Shown: positions 8,869 to 18,386, counted from the stretch's first letter. The stretch is 32,250 nucleotides of DNA from an uncultured Lachnospiraceae bacterium (GCA_900316165.1 ONBW01000024.1:1-32250), one strand, 5' to 3'. Notes: generated from the letters alone by a model not told the origin. Numbers and translations: made by a program.

Positions 8869-10264
8869 TTTTCTCCACCTTCCTGGCCTGGGCCTCTATG
8901 GTACCGTCCTTCAGTCTCACTGAAAAAATATCGTCTTTTTTAATCTGCGTAACACTCGTAATTCTTCCGCTATCGCTGCTTACATAGGCGAAGCCTGCTG
9001 CAATTTTCTTAACAGGGTTTGAAAGCTCAAGTCTCTGCGCAGAAAGTGCCAGGACATGCTTTGTGTCAGAGAGTTTTTTGGACATGTCACCTGAGATTCT
9101 TGGCTGTACAAATGATATCCTGTGCTTTGTCTCTGAAAGCTTTCCCGCCATTTCGCCTGAGAGCTTTGGAGCTATAAGAGCAAGTCTTCTCTGGTCAGCG
9201 TTTATTTTTACATCAAAGGCATTCTTCATAACCTGTGCATACCGGCTTAGTGCATTCGAAGCTTCCATACTACTTGAATTGAATGACTCATGCATCCTCT
9301 CGGAGAGCTTCATGATATCCATCATCGCGCGGTTTGCTCTCTCCTTCGGAGAAGAGATGATAATCCTCTTTTGAAGTGAGAGAAGCCTGTTCCTAGCAGA
9401 TAAAACTCTACCGTTTAAAGCATTGCTTAGCTGCTGCTGTTTTTTCCTGATATCGGATAAAAACTCGTCGTATGAGAAAACTGCGAGCTCTGCTGCAGCC
9501 GACGGTGTCGGCGCACGCAGGTCCGCCACATAATCGGCGATCGTAGTATCTGTCTCGTGTCCAACAGCTGAAATCACAGGCGTATTACATGAAAAAATGG
9601 CTCTTGCCACTGTCTCTGTGTTAAAAGCCATCAGATCCTCTAATGAACCTCCGCCCCTGCCACAGATGATCACGTCGCAGTTCATCCCATCGAGTCTATT
9701 AAGTGCTGCTGCCACTGAATCTGCCGCACTCTCACCCTGAACCGCAGCCGGTGCTAAAAGTATCTGCACATGGGGATTTCTCCTCTCAGATACCTGCATG
9801 ATATCGTGAATTACAGCACCTGTCGGAGCAGTAACTACGCCGATCTTAAAGCAATACTTAGGGATTGGCTTCTTATAGGCGGTATCGAACATTCCCATCT
9901 CGCGGAGCTCTTTTTTTAGAGCCTCAACCTTCGCGGCAAGCTCTCCCTCACCCGCGGGCTCTATCTGCTCCGCATAGATCTGGTACATGCCTCCCTTCTC
10001 GTAGACGCCTATGCTTCCAGTGACAACGACCTTGTCTCCGGCCTTCATCTGAAACTTTAGTCCATTAGCTCTATAGGACCGAAACATTACAGCCTTGATG
10101 GCTGCCTTATCATCTTTTAGTGTAAAATAAATATGACCGCTTGAGTGATAGGTGAGGTTCGACACCTCACCAGTGACCGAGACTTTACGGAGCAGCATAT
10201 CATCCTCTAAAAGTCCGGCCACATAATGGTTGATCACTGAAACGGTATATATACGTTTATTCAT
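8861..10264 (-). CDS. xseA: Exodeoxyribonuclease VII large subunit
   Basis: Catalytic subunit of exonuclease VII. An N-terminal OB fold (about 1-100, [22 protein letters not shown]) is followed by the nuclease domain with [14 protein letters not shown] and [29 protein letters not shown]. Residues 290-430 form the coiled-coil arm with internal repeats: [14 protein letters not shown] and [14 protein letters not shown] are near-duplicates about 30 residues apart. The 467-residue length is normal. Its ATG overlaps the nusB stop (ATGAATAA, eight bases). Confidence 0.95.
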   Translation of the reverse strand: MNKRIYTVSVINHYVAGLLEDDMLLRKVSVTGEVSNLTYHSSGHIYFTLKDDKAAIKAVMFRSYRANGLKFQMKAGDKVVVTGSIGVYEKGGMYQIYAEQIEPAGEGELAAKVEALKKELREMGMFDTAYKKPIPKYCFKIGVVTAPTGAVIHDIMQVSERRNPHVQILLAPAAVQGESAADSVAAALNRLDGMNCDVIICGRGGGSLEDLMAFNTETVARAIFSCNTPVISAVGHETDTTIADYVADLRAPTPSAAAELAVFSYDEFLSDIRKKQQQLSNALNGRVLSARNRLLSLQKRIIISSPKERANRAMMDIMKLSERMHESFNSSSMEASNALSRYAQVMKNAFDVKINADQRRLALIAPKLSGEMAGKLSETKHRISFVQPRISGDMSKKLSDTKHVLALSAQRLELSNPVKKIAAGFAYVSSDSGRITSVTQIKKDDIFSVRLKDGTIEAQARKVEKNG

Positions 10265-10760
10265 TTGGTTTTTCTTCAGCTGGTGCTTTCGCAGGCTCTT
10301 CGATACCTAAAGCCTTTATGATACGGCTTAAGACTCCGTTTACAAATGAGCCCGATTTCTCAGTGCCGTATTTCTTCGCCAGCTCTACAGCTTCGTTTAT
10401 AGAAACCTTCGTCGGGATAGTATCGTCGTACTTGATCTCATAGACAGCGAGTCTTAGAATCGTAAGATCGACCTTTGCCATACGGCTGGTCTTCCATCCC
10501 GTGACATTCTCATTAATCACGGCATCAATATCTGTCAGGTGACCTCTAATGGCCTCGACCTTATCGTTAATAAGCTTCAGGTCAGCCTCGCCGATTCCAT
10601 TACCCAGCTCAGGCTCTATGTATGGACGGATTTCCGCCTCCGGGTCAAGTGTCTCAAGCTCGTCGCTAGCCTTTACGACATCAGCGTAGCCCTCATCCGG
10701 ATAAAACTGCGACATGAAAAGCCGCTTGAATGTCTCTTCTCTTCTTCTGGTCTGGTTCAT
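10257..10760 (-). CDS. nusB: Transcription antitermination factor NusB
   Basis: Cytoplasmic RNA-binding protein that, with NusE/S10, supports rRNA antitermination. The 167 residues show the N-terminal [15 protein letters not shown] segment and the C-terminal core RLAVYEIKY...[26 protein letters not shown] that is diagnostic for NusB. The last 15 residues are a Pro/Ala/Glu tail. Its ATG overlaps the asp23 stop (ATGA), so translation is probably coupled. The asp23-nusB pairing is standard in Firmicutes. Confidence 0.95.
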   Translation of the reverse strand: MNQTRRREETFKRLFMSQFYPDEGYADVVKASDELETLDPEAEIRPYIEPELGNGIGEADLKLINDKVEAIRGHLTDIDAVINENVTGWKTSRMAKVDLTILRLAVYEIKYDDTIPTKVSINEAVELAKKYGTEKSGSFVNGVLSRIIKALGIEEPAKAPAEEKPNE

Positions 10761-11128
10761 GCCTGTTCACCTGTAGAATTGACCTCTACTGAGGCAATAC
10801 GGATATCGACCTCTTTTACCTGAATACCGGTCATATTCGTCACGTTTGTCTTGACCTTCTCCTGGATCTCGTGGCAAACCTTCGGAACCTCGTAGCCATA
10901 CTTAAGAACAACCGCAAGTCTTACTGTGATAGAGCCATCCTCTTCTCTGATGATGTGGATGCCCTTTGAAAGCTTGCTTGCTCCCGCATGGGAAATATTC
11001 TCTCTGGTAAGTCCGTTTCCAATATATGATATGCCTTCTACATCGCTTGCTGCAAGGCCTGCGATAGCTGCCATAACCTCGTCTGTGACAGTAACGCCTT
11101 CTTCTACTGTAAATGTATTCTCTGCCAT
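10757..11128 (-). CDS. Asp23/Gls24 family envelope stress response protein
   Basis: Small (123 residues) member of the alkaline-shock family, recognised by [20 protein letters not shown] near the start and by [16 protein letters not shown]- and [16 protein letters not shown]-like segments. Relatives sit at the membrane surface, in staphylococci through AmaP, and respond to cell-wall stress; here no AmaP gene is adjacent. ATG at 11126-11128 follows a strong AGGAGG. It is the first gene after the extended -10 promoter at 11170-11198 and heads the run through recN. Confidence 0.9.
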   Translation of the reverse strand: MAENTFTVEEGVTVTDEVMAAIAGLAASDVEGISYIGNGLTRENISHAGASKLSKGIHIIREEDGSITVRLAVVLKYGYEVPKVCHEIQEKVKTNVTNMTGIQVKEVDIRIASVEVNSTGEQA

Positions 11129-11169
11129 TTTTGTCCTCCTTCATTTGATAGGATGGTTTTATTTAATTG

Positions 11170-11198
11170 ATTATAACAAATACTCAACTTACTTTCCA
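11170..11198 (-). promoter_or_regulatory. Extended -10 promoter of the asp23-nusB-...-recN operon
   Basis: On the minus strand TGTTATAAT (11170-11178) is a perfect -10 with the TG extension. TGGAAA (11193-11198) sits 17 bases upstream as a partial -35 and overlaps the stop-codon end of the transglutaminase gene. Transcription would start near 11163, about 35 bases before asp23. Confidence 0.65.
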
Positions 11199-13534
11199 CT
11201 ATTTTTATTTTTCTTTCGGTGCTTTTTGATGGCCTCCTCAAGTATTTCACGTGTCTTTTCGAACTCCTCCTCACTGATCTCTTTATTTGAAAAATCAGCT
11301 CTGTCTAAAACAGAAGCAACTTCCTTTTTAGAGGAATCATCTCTGTCAGAAAGCAGATATGAAACCTGCTGGCTGTAGTTTACTTTTTTACTATAATCCG
11401 GATCGTGTCGGCGCAGCCATCCCGTTTCGTGGTCAAACCACAATACAAGCTTTCCTGAATTGTCAGCAGCTGAAAATTCTTTTCTGTATTCCCGTTCATC
11501 TTTTATTTTTCGAAGAAGGATTATAACAAACGGGCTCAGGAACAGTAGAATAATAACTAAGAAAAATATACGAAGTCCGCCCGGGCCTGCTGAGAATCTT
11601 CCAATGCCCGCGTTATCGCTGTTGTCTGCTGTATCATTTGCCTGCTGCGAATCAGCGTTATCCGAGCTGCTGCTTCCGCCTGAAACCAGATCAAAGAACG
11701 AAGAAAGGATTCCGTTACTGTCGCCGGAATCTCTTGAGGCAGGAGTCACATCAGCTACTGTCCAGCCTTCCTTCTTACCATAGACTTCGACCCAGGCATG
11801 GGCGCTCGCATCCGGAACAGAGACCTTTATCACACCTGTATCTCCGAGCTCATTGTAGCCATTATAGTAATCCATGTAGTTAAGGTCATTTTCCGCCTCA
11901 GCTGTATCTGAAATCCTGTCAAAATCAATGACATAGCCCTCACAGTATCTGGCAGGTATTCCCAAGTAGCGGAGAATAAGGACCGCTGAGCTGGCGAAGT
12001 GAGCACAGTAGCCTTTTTTATTCGTATCCAGAAAATAGCTGACAAAATCCTGATTCTTAGGAGTTGCACCAGGGCGAAGCGTGTAAGGGTAATTTTTCTG
12101 GAAATACGCAGAGATGATTGAAACAGCCTGATCTGCATCCATGCCCTTTGTAAGCCCTGCACCCCTGCAGAAATTTTCAACGGCAGCTTTATCCTCATCA
12201 GGGACCTTGAGATATTTTTCATCGACAGATTTTCCACCAGCTGAGAGCTCTCCCTTATTTGTAAGCGGATAATAGGTAACCTGCTCTGTAGTATCATCAG
12301 TTGACTGGGCTTCATCGGAATAGTAAGGGAGATATGTACCCTTCGGCGCTCCGACATTTTCTATCTGCATCATTCCCTTGGCCACTCCGTTCGCGCCAGC
12401 GCGTGAGCTGCTTTTATTATACCTTGACATCAGATTAGATGTTTCCTCCGATACATCCTCCTGATCTGTAATATCTGAAAGTGACCAGTAATTTTCAACC
12501 GGATTGTATTTATCAAACGCAAAGCCACGCAGATAGACCCGGCTCTGAGTATATGGCACAAAAGTCACGTCGAGGTCAGGCTGGTTATCGTTTCTCAGCT
12601 GTGACACGCCGCCCAGCTTTCCGGAATTCAAGCCTCCTGTCGACGGATATTTGTTAAAAAGACCATCAAAGCCTAAAAGCATCGCATTTTTTACGGTATC
12701 CTCTCCTGCCTTTTTCACGGAGCTGACCGTAACTTTTTCATCATAGGATTTTTCAAAAAATACTGCCGGAAATGAAAATGCAAATACAAGGGCTCCTGTA
12801 AAAAGTATCAGCTGAATAAATACTGTGATATTGTTTACGTATGTAAAGCCCTTTTTGGTCCTGCTGTATCCCGTCGCTGAACGAGACAGTCTGTAATGTC
12901 CGGATGACCTGAGCACATAGGTCATGAAAAGCCCGCTCAGAAGTGCTGCCGCATAAAATGGCGAAGGCACCAGCTTCATGTAAATCGGCAGGAGGTTTAA
13001 GGTCACTGTAAGAATAACTGTAATCACATAGCCGGCTCTTACTATTACCGCACTCATCAGTAAAAATTCAAGTGCAGCTGCCCAGACAATCGCAAATACT
13101 GTTACTGTCAGATTCCTGTCAGCAATCCTCTCAGTGTATGTCTTCATTCCGGTCGTATTGAAATAGTCAGATATCCTGCTGACCGTCTTGTTTACTACCG
13201 CATAAAAGCCTGAATTCACGTAGTTCCTGAAATAAATGATAAATGCAGTGAACACCACAAAGAAAAGCAGCGCGCCGATGTTCTCTTTTCTTTTTGTCCT
13301 GTAAAAATAAGAAAAGTAAAAGCCCATGGCAATAATTGCCACGTTTACAAAAAACGGATTGTATGTAATCGAAATGGATGACAGGAAAAAGCCTATACTT
13401 CCGGATGTCAGAAGGCAGACTATGACTGCTTTGAAAAATATCGTCTGATTTTTATTTTTTTCTGCGTCCTCTTTTAAAGGCCTTACTACTGCTCCTACAC
13501 AGAGCTCTTCAGGCCACTCCTGTATTTTTTTCAT
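11189..13534 (-). CDS. TgpA-like membrane protein with transglutaminase domain
   Basis: A 781-residue membrane protein with about seven hydrophobic segments in residues 30-260, a large presumably extracytoplasmic part (about 265-650), one further membrane helix (about 654-675) and a C-terminal cytoplasmic tail. The transglutaminase-like core has a complete triad: C510 in KKGYCAHFASS, H579 in DASAHAWVEVY and D595 in TVADVTP. Residues 601-650 are a Ser/Asp/Asn-rich linker. The product of this family is poorly defined; it may act as a peptidase or transamidase on envelope proteins. Its ATG overlaps the DUF58 gene stop (ATGA), and the order moxR, DUF58, transglutaminase is a widespread conserved set. 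The tail holds DUF4129-like features, which I call with less certainty. Confidence 0.88.
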   Translation of the reverse strand: MKKIQEWPEELCVGAVVRPLKEDAEKNKNQTIFFKAVIVCLLTSGSIGFFLSSISITYNPFFVNVAIIAMGFYFSYFYRTKRKENIGALLFFVVFTAFIIYFRNYVNSGFYAVVNKTVSRISDYFNTTGMKTYTERIADRNLTVTVFAIVWAAALEFLLMSAVIVRAGYVITVILTVTLNLLPIYMKLVPSPFYAAALLSGLFMTYVLRSSGHYRLSRSATGYSRTKKGFTYVNNITVFIQLILFTGALVFAFSFPAVFFEKSYDEKVTVSSVKKAGEDTVKNAMLLGFDGLFNKYPSTGGLNSGKLGGVSQLRNDNQPDLDVTFVPYTQSRVYLRGFAFDKYNPVENYWSLSDITDQEDVSEETSNLMSRYNKSSSRAGANGVAKGMMQIENVGAPKGTYLPYYSDEAQSTDDTTEQVTYYPLTNKGELSAGGKSVDEKYLKVPDEDKAAVENFCRGAGLTKGMDADQAVSIISAYFQKNYPYTLRPGATPKNQDFVSYFLDTNKKGYCAHFASSAVLILRYLGIPARYCEGYVIDFDRISDTAEAENDLNYMDYYNGYNELGDTGVIKVSVPDASAHAWVEVYGKKEGWTVADVTPASRDSGDSNGILSSFFDLVSGGSSSSDNADSQQANDTADNSDNAGIGRFSAGPGGLRIFFLVIILLFLSPFVIILLRKIKDEREYRKEFSAADNSGKLVLWFDHETGWLRRHDPDYSKKVNYSQQVSYLLSDRDDSSKKEVASVLDRADFSNKEISEEEFEKTREILEEAIKKHRKKNKNSGK

Positions 13535-14523
13535 ATCTGCACATATCCGGTGACCTGTGGGTTGATGCTCTCCATCAGCTCAGCCGGGTCAGCTTCTGTA
13601 TTTATCTGTGTCATGTAAATCTCCCTGTATGCCTCGTCGATATCGTCCGCGTACAGAATTTTTTTCTGATGAAAGGTGTATTCAGGCTCGCTCCACCAGA
13701 GCAGGGTGACATTCGTCTTCTCTGCCACGAGCTCCTTTAAAAGTGAGTAGCACTCAGTAAGATTGTTCTCTGTCTCAGCCGCCGTATCTCCGCACCAGAG
13801 CAGCACAAAAAGCATCTGGTCAGACCTGCCCTCACGCTGCTTTACCATCAGGTCATCTCTTTTGGCCGAAGCCTTCCAGTGTATGTCACGAGGCCTGTCT
13901 CCCGGTGCATATTCTCTGATTTCTGAAATATCAGTAGTGTCGTTTCCTCGTGCGGTCGACTCGTCTGCCTCTATCATCTGCGACTCGAGGCTTCCGAGCT
14001 TTTCGTCCTCGATTTCAACCGGCTTTGGAAATACAGAAATCTCAGCTGTGGAATCCAACGGAACTCTCACCTCCGCAAAGCCAAAAAGGTCTCTGACCTG
14101 TGCTTTTTTCAGTGAAAAAGTATACGTCCCCAGCATTGTAAAAGTAACCGGAAGTTCCTCATGGAAATCCTCTGCCGAATACAGCGGATACATGATCTCT
14201 GTGTCCTGACCGCTGCCATAGAATTCATTTCTGGAATTTAATGTGACTATTATCTCTGCTGATGGTATAAATGAGTAATGGTCGATGTGAATATACACCG
14301 GCACATCATCTCCCTTTTCTGCCGTATCTGTATCAGTTTCCAGCGTCACATCTGTCTGTCCTGCCATCAGATACAGAAGAAGTATATCTATCGCTCCACC
14401 TGCTAACGCGATAAGGAGTGCGACCATTAAAAACCAGACTCTGAAATAATCGTACAGCACCAGAAGCACGATAATCCAGAGTGCATAGATAATAATCCTT
14501 GGAATTTTTAGATGTGTTTTCAT
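13531..14523 (-). CDS. DUF58 domain-containing membrane protein
   Basis: A 330-residue protein with two N-terminal membrane helices (about 10-25 and 28-53), a beta-rich middle, and the DUF58 hallmark YAPGDRPRDIHWKASAKRDDLMVKQ near 205-230. Relatives have a vWA-like fold and accompany MoxR ATPases. The biochemical role is not established. ATG at 14521-14523 has AAAGGAG four bases upstream, 74 bases after moxR, and the 3' end overlaps the transglutaminase start. Confidence 0.88.
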   Translation of the reverse strand: MKTHLKIPRIIIYALWIIVLLVLYDYFRVWFLMVALLIALAGGAIDILLLYLMAGQTDVTLETDTDTAEKGDDVPVYIHIDHYSFIPSAEIIVTLNSRNEFYGSGQDTEIMYPLYSAEDFHEELPVTFTMLGTYTFSLKKAQVRDLFGFAEVRVPLDSTAEISVFPKPVEIEDEKLGSLESQMIEADESTARGNDTTDISEIREYAPGDRPRDIHWKASAKRDDLMVKQREGRSDQMLFVLLWCGDTAAETENNLTECYSLLKELVAEKTNVTLLWWSEPEYTFHQKKILYADDIDEAYREIYMTQINTEADPAELMESINPQVTGYVQI

Positions 14524-14597
14524 AAGTCTCCTTTTATGCAGGTCTTAAACGTCTGTTTTTTGAAAACGCTTTTTAATATCCTGCTCAGCTTTTGACT

Positions 14598-15509
14598 TCA
14601 GACACTTTGAATCAGCTCTGCCATGGCGTCGTCCATGCTCATGCCTTTTGCCTTTGCGCGGGACGACAGCTTTACTCTGTGTCCTAGCGTATCCTTTACG
14701 ACCCTCTGCACGTCCTCTGCCGTCACAAAGTCGCGGTCATTTATAAAGGCCATTGCCTTTGCCATGCCAAGCATTGCGATCGTCCCTCTTGGCGATGCCC
14801 CCTGTGAAAAAATACCGCCCTTCCTGGTCTTTTCTACTAACGTTACTATGTAGTCGTAGATCTCGTCCTTTACATACATCTGGGCGATTGCATCTCTTAT
14901 GATCTTCAGATCCTTTGCTGTAAGCACTGGCTGTATCTGGTCTATCGGCTTTGACGCATTGCCTTTTAAAAGTGCGACTGCGTCGTCATGCTCCGGGTAA
15001 CCCATCGATAGACAGACCATGAATCTGTCAAGCTGCGACTCAGGAAGCATCTGCGTTCCTGATGAGCCATATGGGTTCTCTGTTGCTATGACTATAAACG
15101 GGTCAGGTAGTGCTCTCGTCTCTCCATCTACTGTAGCTGTTCCCTCCTCCATTACCTCAAGCAGTGCCGACTGTGTCTTTGGTGAGGTCCTGTTTATCTC
15201 ATCTGCTAAAAACAGATTTGAAAATACCGGTCCTGCGTGAAATTCGAAGGATCCGGTATTTTTATCATACATGGAAAATCCGAGGATATCACTCGGCAGG
15301 ACATCCGGTGTGAACTGGACTCTCTTGTAGTCGAGTGACAGCGTCTTTGCGAAGGCTTTTGCGAGTGTCGTCTTTCCGACTCCCGGAATATCCTCCATCA
15401 GGATGTGCCCGCCGGCGATCATTGCGGCGAAGACCTTCTGCACGACGTCCTCTTTTCCCTTTATTACTGAATTTACTTTGTCACAGACTCCCTTTGCGAT
15501 GATGTTCAA
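14598..15509 (-). CDS. MoxR-family AAA+ ATPase
   Basis: Chaperone-like AAA+ ATPase of about 300 residues. Walker A EDIPGVGKTTLA is at 39-50, the MoxR segment VLPSDILGFSMYD follows, Walker B FLADEINRTSPKTQSALLEVMEEG is near 100-125, and sensor 1 is VIATENPYG. The C-terminal lid contains ASPRGTIAM. I accept the TTG start at 15507-15509 because AAGGAG lies seven bases upstream and the protein begins right where family members do. It is the first gene of the three-gene moxR unit and follows the 240-bp palindrome; no clear promoter was found in the palindrome. Confidence 0.92.
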   Translation of the reverse strand: MNIIAKGVCDKVNSVIKGKEDVVQKVFAAMIAGGHILMEDIPGVGKTTLAKAFAKTLSLDYKRVQFTPDVLPSDILGFSMYDKNTGSFEFHAGPVFSNLFLADEINRTSPKTQSALLEVMEEGTATVDGETRALPDPFIVIATENPYGSSGTQMLPESQLDRFMVCLSMGYPEHDDAVALLKGNASKPIDQIQPVLTAKDLKIIRDAIAQMYVKDEIYDYIVTLVEKTRKGGIFSQGASPRGTIAMLGMAKAMAFINDRDFVTAEDVQRVVKDTLGHRVKLSSRAKAKGMSMDDAMAELIQSV

Positions 15510-15522
15510 AATGCTTCTCCTT

Positions 15523-15762
15523 TACTCGTAGCGGCTGCCACAGATGTCGGCTCACTAGCTTGTGATTTTCTGTTCGCTCGCGCGCGCTTATTAGCGGCCC
15601 TCTGACAAAACGCACAGAATTGCTTTTATAAAAATTGCTATCGCAATTTTTTAAGCAATTCTGTTTGAACGGTTGTCACCCGGGCCGCAGCTAGCGCGCT
15701 CGTTCACGACGAAAATCACAAAAATCGTTCGCCGTCTATCTGTGGCAGCCGCTACTCGAGTA
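15523..15762. repeat. Long imperfect palindromic element (about 240 bp)
   Basis: Two halves of this intergenic stretch are mirror images over nearly their whole length. Matching arms from outside in are 15529-15545 with 15738-15754 (17 bp perfect), TGTGATTTTC 15561-15570 with 15711-15720, GCGCGCT-type sequence around 15582 with 15694, GCGGCCC 15594-15600 with 15682-15688, 15614-15625 with 15653-15664 (12 bp perfect), and AAAATTGC 15631-15638 with 15643-15650 around a four-base loop. It has no open reading frame and lies between the 3' end of the CHAP gene and the 5' end of moxR. It may be a MITE-like or other mobile palindrome, or a structured RNA/terminator. Confidence 0.8.
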
Positions 15763-15778
15763 AACCAGGCCGATAAAT

Positions 15779-16837
15779 TCATTTAACTTTCTTCAAAAAT
15801 TCCATGGACATATAGCCCTTAAAACTCTTGTAAGTCACATACGCCCAATCTGTCTTTTTCTTGCCGGTTGCCTTAGTAACCTTGACCTTGGTTCCCTTTG
15901 GGATTGAAGTTAGGATATCACTTGTTTTATCTGGTTTCGCGCGCATTGTAAGTGGTGATTCCTTGGTATTCACTTTATAAGTGCCGGCATATTTTTTGTA
16001 AAGTTTCTTAGTTGTTGTCTTCTTTGAAGTATCTGTACTCTTTGTATCTGTTTTCTTTGTATCTGTATCCTTGGTGTCAGTTTTCTTTGTATCTGTATCC
16101 TTGGTGTCAGTTTTCTTTGTATCTGTTTTCTTTGTGTCGTCGCTCTTATTATCTGTTGTTGTATTTTTATTATCTGTGTCGTCTTTTTTATCCGTATCGG
16201 ATTTCTGGTCTGTATCGTTTGTTGTATCCGGTACTACCGGAACTACGACGGCCGGATTGTTGGAGATAGTCTTTGGTGGTGTGGTCTTGCTTTTATTATA
16301 AGCTGGGCGAATGAAAATACGGATTACTTCACCGGATGCCAGTGAGTGTCCGTGGCTGTCCCTGTATACGCCCTTTACCAGAGATACTTTTCCACTGTAG
16401 TTGCCCTCCACAGACTGCAGACTGTTTAACATGATTCCACAGTGTACCCACTTATTTGTCACTGTGCAGTAATAAAATACAATGTCTCCCTGCTGTGGCA
16501 GAAATACCTGTGTACCATTTGCTGCAAGAAGCTTCTGATACAAACCTGAAACGCTTCCGTTTGTCGGTATCACATCTGACGCTCCCGCGAGATAGGCACA
16601 GTCACAAACAAAGTCTGCACACCAGGCTTCTGTATAGCCTAAGTCCGCTTTTTTCTTTTCTTTCTGTACCAGTGCAACTGTAGCTATATCTGAAGCTTTA
16701 TTCCCTGTAAGCAGATATGCTCTGGAATACTTTGCTGCGGCACTCTGTGTCGCGTTCGCTGTTACTGTACCCATCGGCAGCTGTGCAAAAATAAGCGCTG
16801 CCGCTATGATAAATTGGCATATTTTTTTCTTTATCAT
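15779..16837 (-). CDS. Secreted CHAP-domain cell-wall hydrolase with SH3b domain
   Basis: A 352-residue exported protein. Residues 1-29 are a signal peptide ending ANA. Residues 35-180 form a CHAP/NlpC-like amidase or endopeptidase domain with the catalytic Cys in AWCADFVCD (C73), His in WVHCGIM (H132) and a polar third residue near EGN (144-146). Residues about 195-275 are a low-complexity Thr/Lys/Asp linker of repeated TDTKK units. Residues 283-352 are an SH3b domain (LTMRAKPDKTSDILTSIPKGTKVKV) likely to bind the wall. Probable role: peptidoglycan cleavage or remodelling. ATG at 16835-16837 has only a distant GGGAG. It is divergent from but. No strong promoter was found. Confidence 0.85.
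   Translation of the reverse strand: MIKKKICQFIIAAALIFAQLPMGTVTANATQSAAAKYSRAYLLTGNKASDIATVALVQKEKKKADLGYTEAWCADFVCDCAYLAGASDVIPTNGSVSGLYQKLLAANGTQVFLPQQGDIVFYYCTVTNKWVHCGIMLNSLQSVEGNYSGKVSLVKGVYRDSHGHSLASGEVIRIFIRPAYNKSKTTPPKTISNNPAVVVPVVPDTTNDTDQKSDTDKKDDTDNKNTTTDNKSDDTKKTDTKKTDTKDTDTKKTDTKDTDTKKTDTKSTDTSKKTTTKKLYKKYAGTYKVNTKESPLTMRAKPDKTSDILTSIPKGTKVKVTKATGKKKTDWAYVTYKSFKGYMSMEFLKKVK
16051..16125 (-). repeat. 30-bp tandem repeat encoding TDTKK linker
   Basis: Two exact 30-bp copies (16051-16080 and 16081-16110) and the first 15 bases of a third lie in frame inside the CHAP gene. Each unit adds ten residues of the Thr/Asp/Lys linker. Copy number could vary between strains and change linker length without shifting the frame. 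Confidence 0.85.
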
Positions 16838-17039
16838 TTATCTGTTTTCTCCCTGTCTTATCTGTTTTATCTATGTGATTCTTTCTGAATCTGTTTTCAG
16901 ACTGTAAAATTCAATGTATTTTCCGTTGGCTTTTATTTTTCCAAGCAACGGTAGTGTTTTTAGTATAGCATATTTTCGGGCGTAGTGGTAAAATGTAGAG
17001 AGCAATTTTAAAAAATTTTTATAGTTTCAAGGAGGCATT
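16838..17039. other. Divergent intergenic region between CHAP gene and but
   Basis: This 202-base A/T-rich gap must hold the promoters for both flanking genes. An AAGGAGG site directly precedes but. TAAAAT near 16990 is a possible -10 for but, without a good -35. Two 11-bp direct repeats TTATCTGTTTT (16838-16848 and 16858-16868, 20 bases apart) sit against the CHAP start codon. CCGTTG and CAACGG around 16922-16950 form a weak hairpin. Confidence 0.4.
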
Positions 17040-18386
17040 ATGAGTTTCGAAGAAGAGTACAAACAGAAACTTACTACTGCTGACGAGGCTGTTAAGTGCG
17101 TCAGAAGCGGTGACTGGGTTGACTACGGCTGGTGCGTTGGCACTCCGGAGGCCCTTGATAAGGCTCTTGCAAAGAGAGCTGATGAGCTTGTAGATGTAAA
17201 TGTCAGAGGCGGAATCCTTTTCCATGTTCCTTATATCATGCAGGTTCCTGACGCTGAGAAGCATTTTTCATATAATTCATGGCACATGAGTGGTGTCGAG
17301 AGAAAAATGCTGACAACCACTAACGCTTACTTTGCTCCTATCAAGTATTCTGAGCTTCCTAGCTATTACAGAATAAACAACGCTACTCCTTCGAGAGTCG
17401 TTATGATTCAGGTCGCACCGATGGACAAGCACGGTTATTTTTCTTTCGGTCCATCTGCCTCCCACCTCGGCGCTGTCTGCGAGAAGGCTGAGGAGATCAT
17501 TGTCGAGGTAAATAAAAATATGCCTCGCTGCCTTGGCGGTCATGAGTCTGAGATTCACATCTCAAAGGTTAGCGCCATCGTTGAGGGTGACAATCCTCCA
17601 CTTGGCGAGATGCCTGCCGGCGGTCCTGCTTCTGATGTCGACAAGAAGGTCGCTCAGCTGATCGTTGACGAAATTCCTAACGGTGCCTGCCTCCAGCTCG
17701 GTATCGGCGGCATGCCAAATGCCGTTGGTTCTCTTATCGCTGAGTCAGACCTCAAGGACCTTTCAGTTCACACCGAGATGTATGTCGACGCCTTCGTTGA
17801 TCTCGCTATGGCTGGCAAAATCAACGGTTCCAAGAAGAATATCGACCGTTATCGTCAGGTTTATGCCTTCGGTGCCGGCACCAAGAAGCTCTATGATTAT
17901 CTCGACGACAACCCGGAGTGTATGAGCGCTCCTGTTGATTACACCAACGATGTAAGAGTCATTTCCCAGATTGATAATTTCATGTCTATAAACAACGCTA
18001 TCGACATCGACCTCTATGGTCAGGTAAACGGTGAGTCCGCTGGTACCCGCCAGATCTCTGGTGCAGGCGGTCAGCAGGATTTCGTTCAGGGCGCTTACCT
18101 CTCAAACGGCGGCAAGAGCTTCATCTGCATGTCTTCTACCTTCACTGATAAGAAGGGCCTTGTTCACAGCCGTATCCGTCCTACCCTTGCTGAGGGTTCT
18201 ATCGTTACTGATACCCGTCCGCAGACTATGTATGTAGTTACCGAGTACGGTAAAGTAAATCTCAAGGGACTTTCCGCCTGGGAGAGAGCTGAGGCTTTAA
18301 TCTCTATCGCTCATCCTGACTTCCGTGACCAGCTGATAAAGGATGCAGAGAAGCTTCGTATGTGGAGAACTTCAAACAAGAGATAA
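17040..18386 (+). CDS. but: Butyryl-CoA:acetate CoA-transferase
   Basis: Moves CoA from butyryl-CoA to acetate, releasing butyrate and acetyl-CoA; the final step of butyrate formation in many gut Lachnospiraceae. The 448-residue length and segments such as [41 protein letters not shown] and [19 protein letters not shown] agree closely with the Roseburia-type But. The likely catalytic glutamate is E246 in HTEMYVDAF, and [10 protein letters not shown] (221-230) is the CoA-binding loop region. Separation from the related 4-hydroxybutyrate CoA-transferases rests on this overall likeness. Codons are strongly biased, as for an abundant protein. A strong AAGGAGG lies upstream and a hairpin terminator follows. 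The thl-hbd-crt-bcd genes are not in the window. Confidence 0.92.
   Translation: MSFEEEYKQKLTTADEAVKCVRSGDWVDYGWCVGTPEALDKALAKRADELVDVNVRGGILFHVPYIMQVPDAEKHFSYNSWHMSGVERKMLTTTNAYFAPIKYSELPSYYRINNATPSRVVMIQVAPMDKHGYFSFGPSASHLGAVCEKAEEIIVEVNKNMPRCLGGHESEIHISKVSAIVEGDNPPLGEMPAGGPASDVDKKVAQLIVDEIPNGACLQLGIGGMPNAVGSLIAESDLKDLSVHTEMYVDAFVDLAMAGKINGSKKNIDRYRQVYAFGAGTKKLYDYLDDNPECMSAPVDYTNDVRVISQIDNFMSINNAIDIDLYGQVNGESAGTRQISGAGGQQDFVQGAYLSNGGKSFICMSSTFTDKKGLVHSRIRPTLAEGSIVTDTRPQTMYVVTEYGKVNLKGLSAWERAEALISIAHPDFRDQLIKDAEKLRMWRTSNKR

Noticed and set aside
15523-15762. Ordinary rho-independent terminator of the CHAP gene
   Set aside because: The palindrome lies on the 3' side of that gene, but its size, multi-arm layout and lack of a T tract at its end do not fit a simple terminator.
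16051-16125. CRISPR-like repeats
   Set aside because: The units are contiguous, in frame within the CHAP gene and have no spacers.
16838-17039. Firm promoter calls for but and the CHAP gene
   Set aside because: Only partial -10 or -35 matches with poor partners were found.
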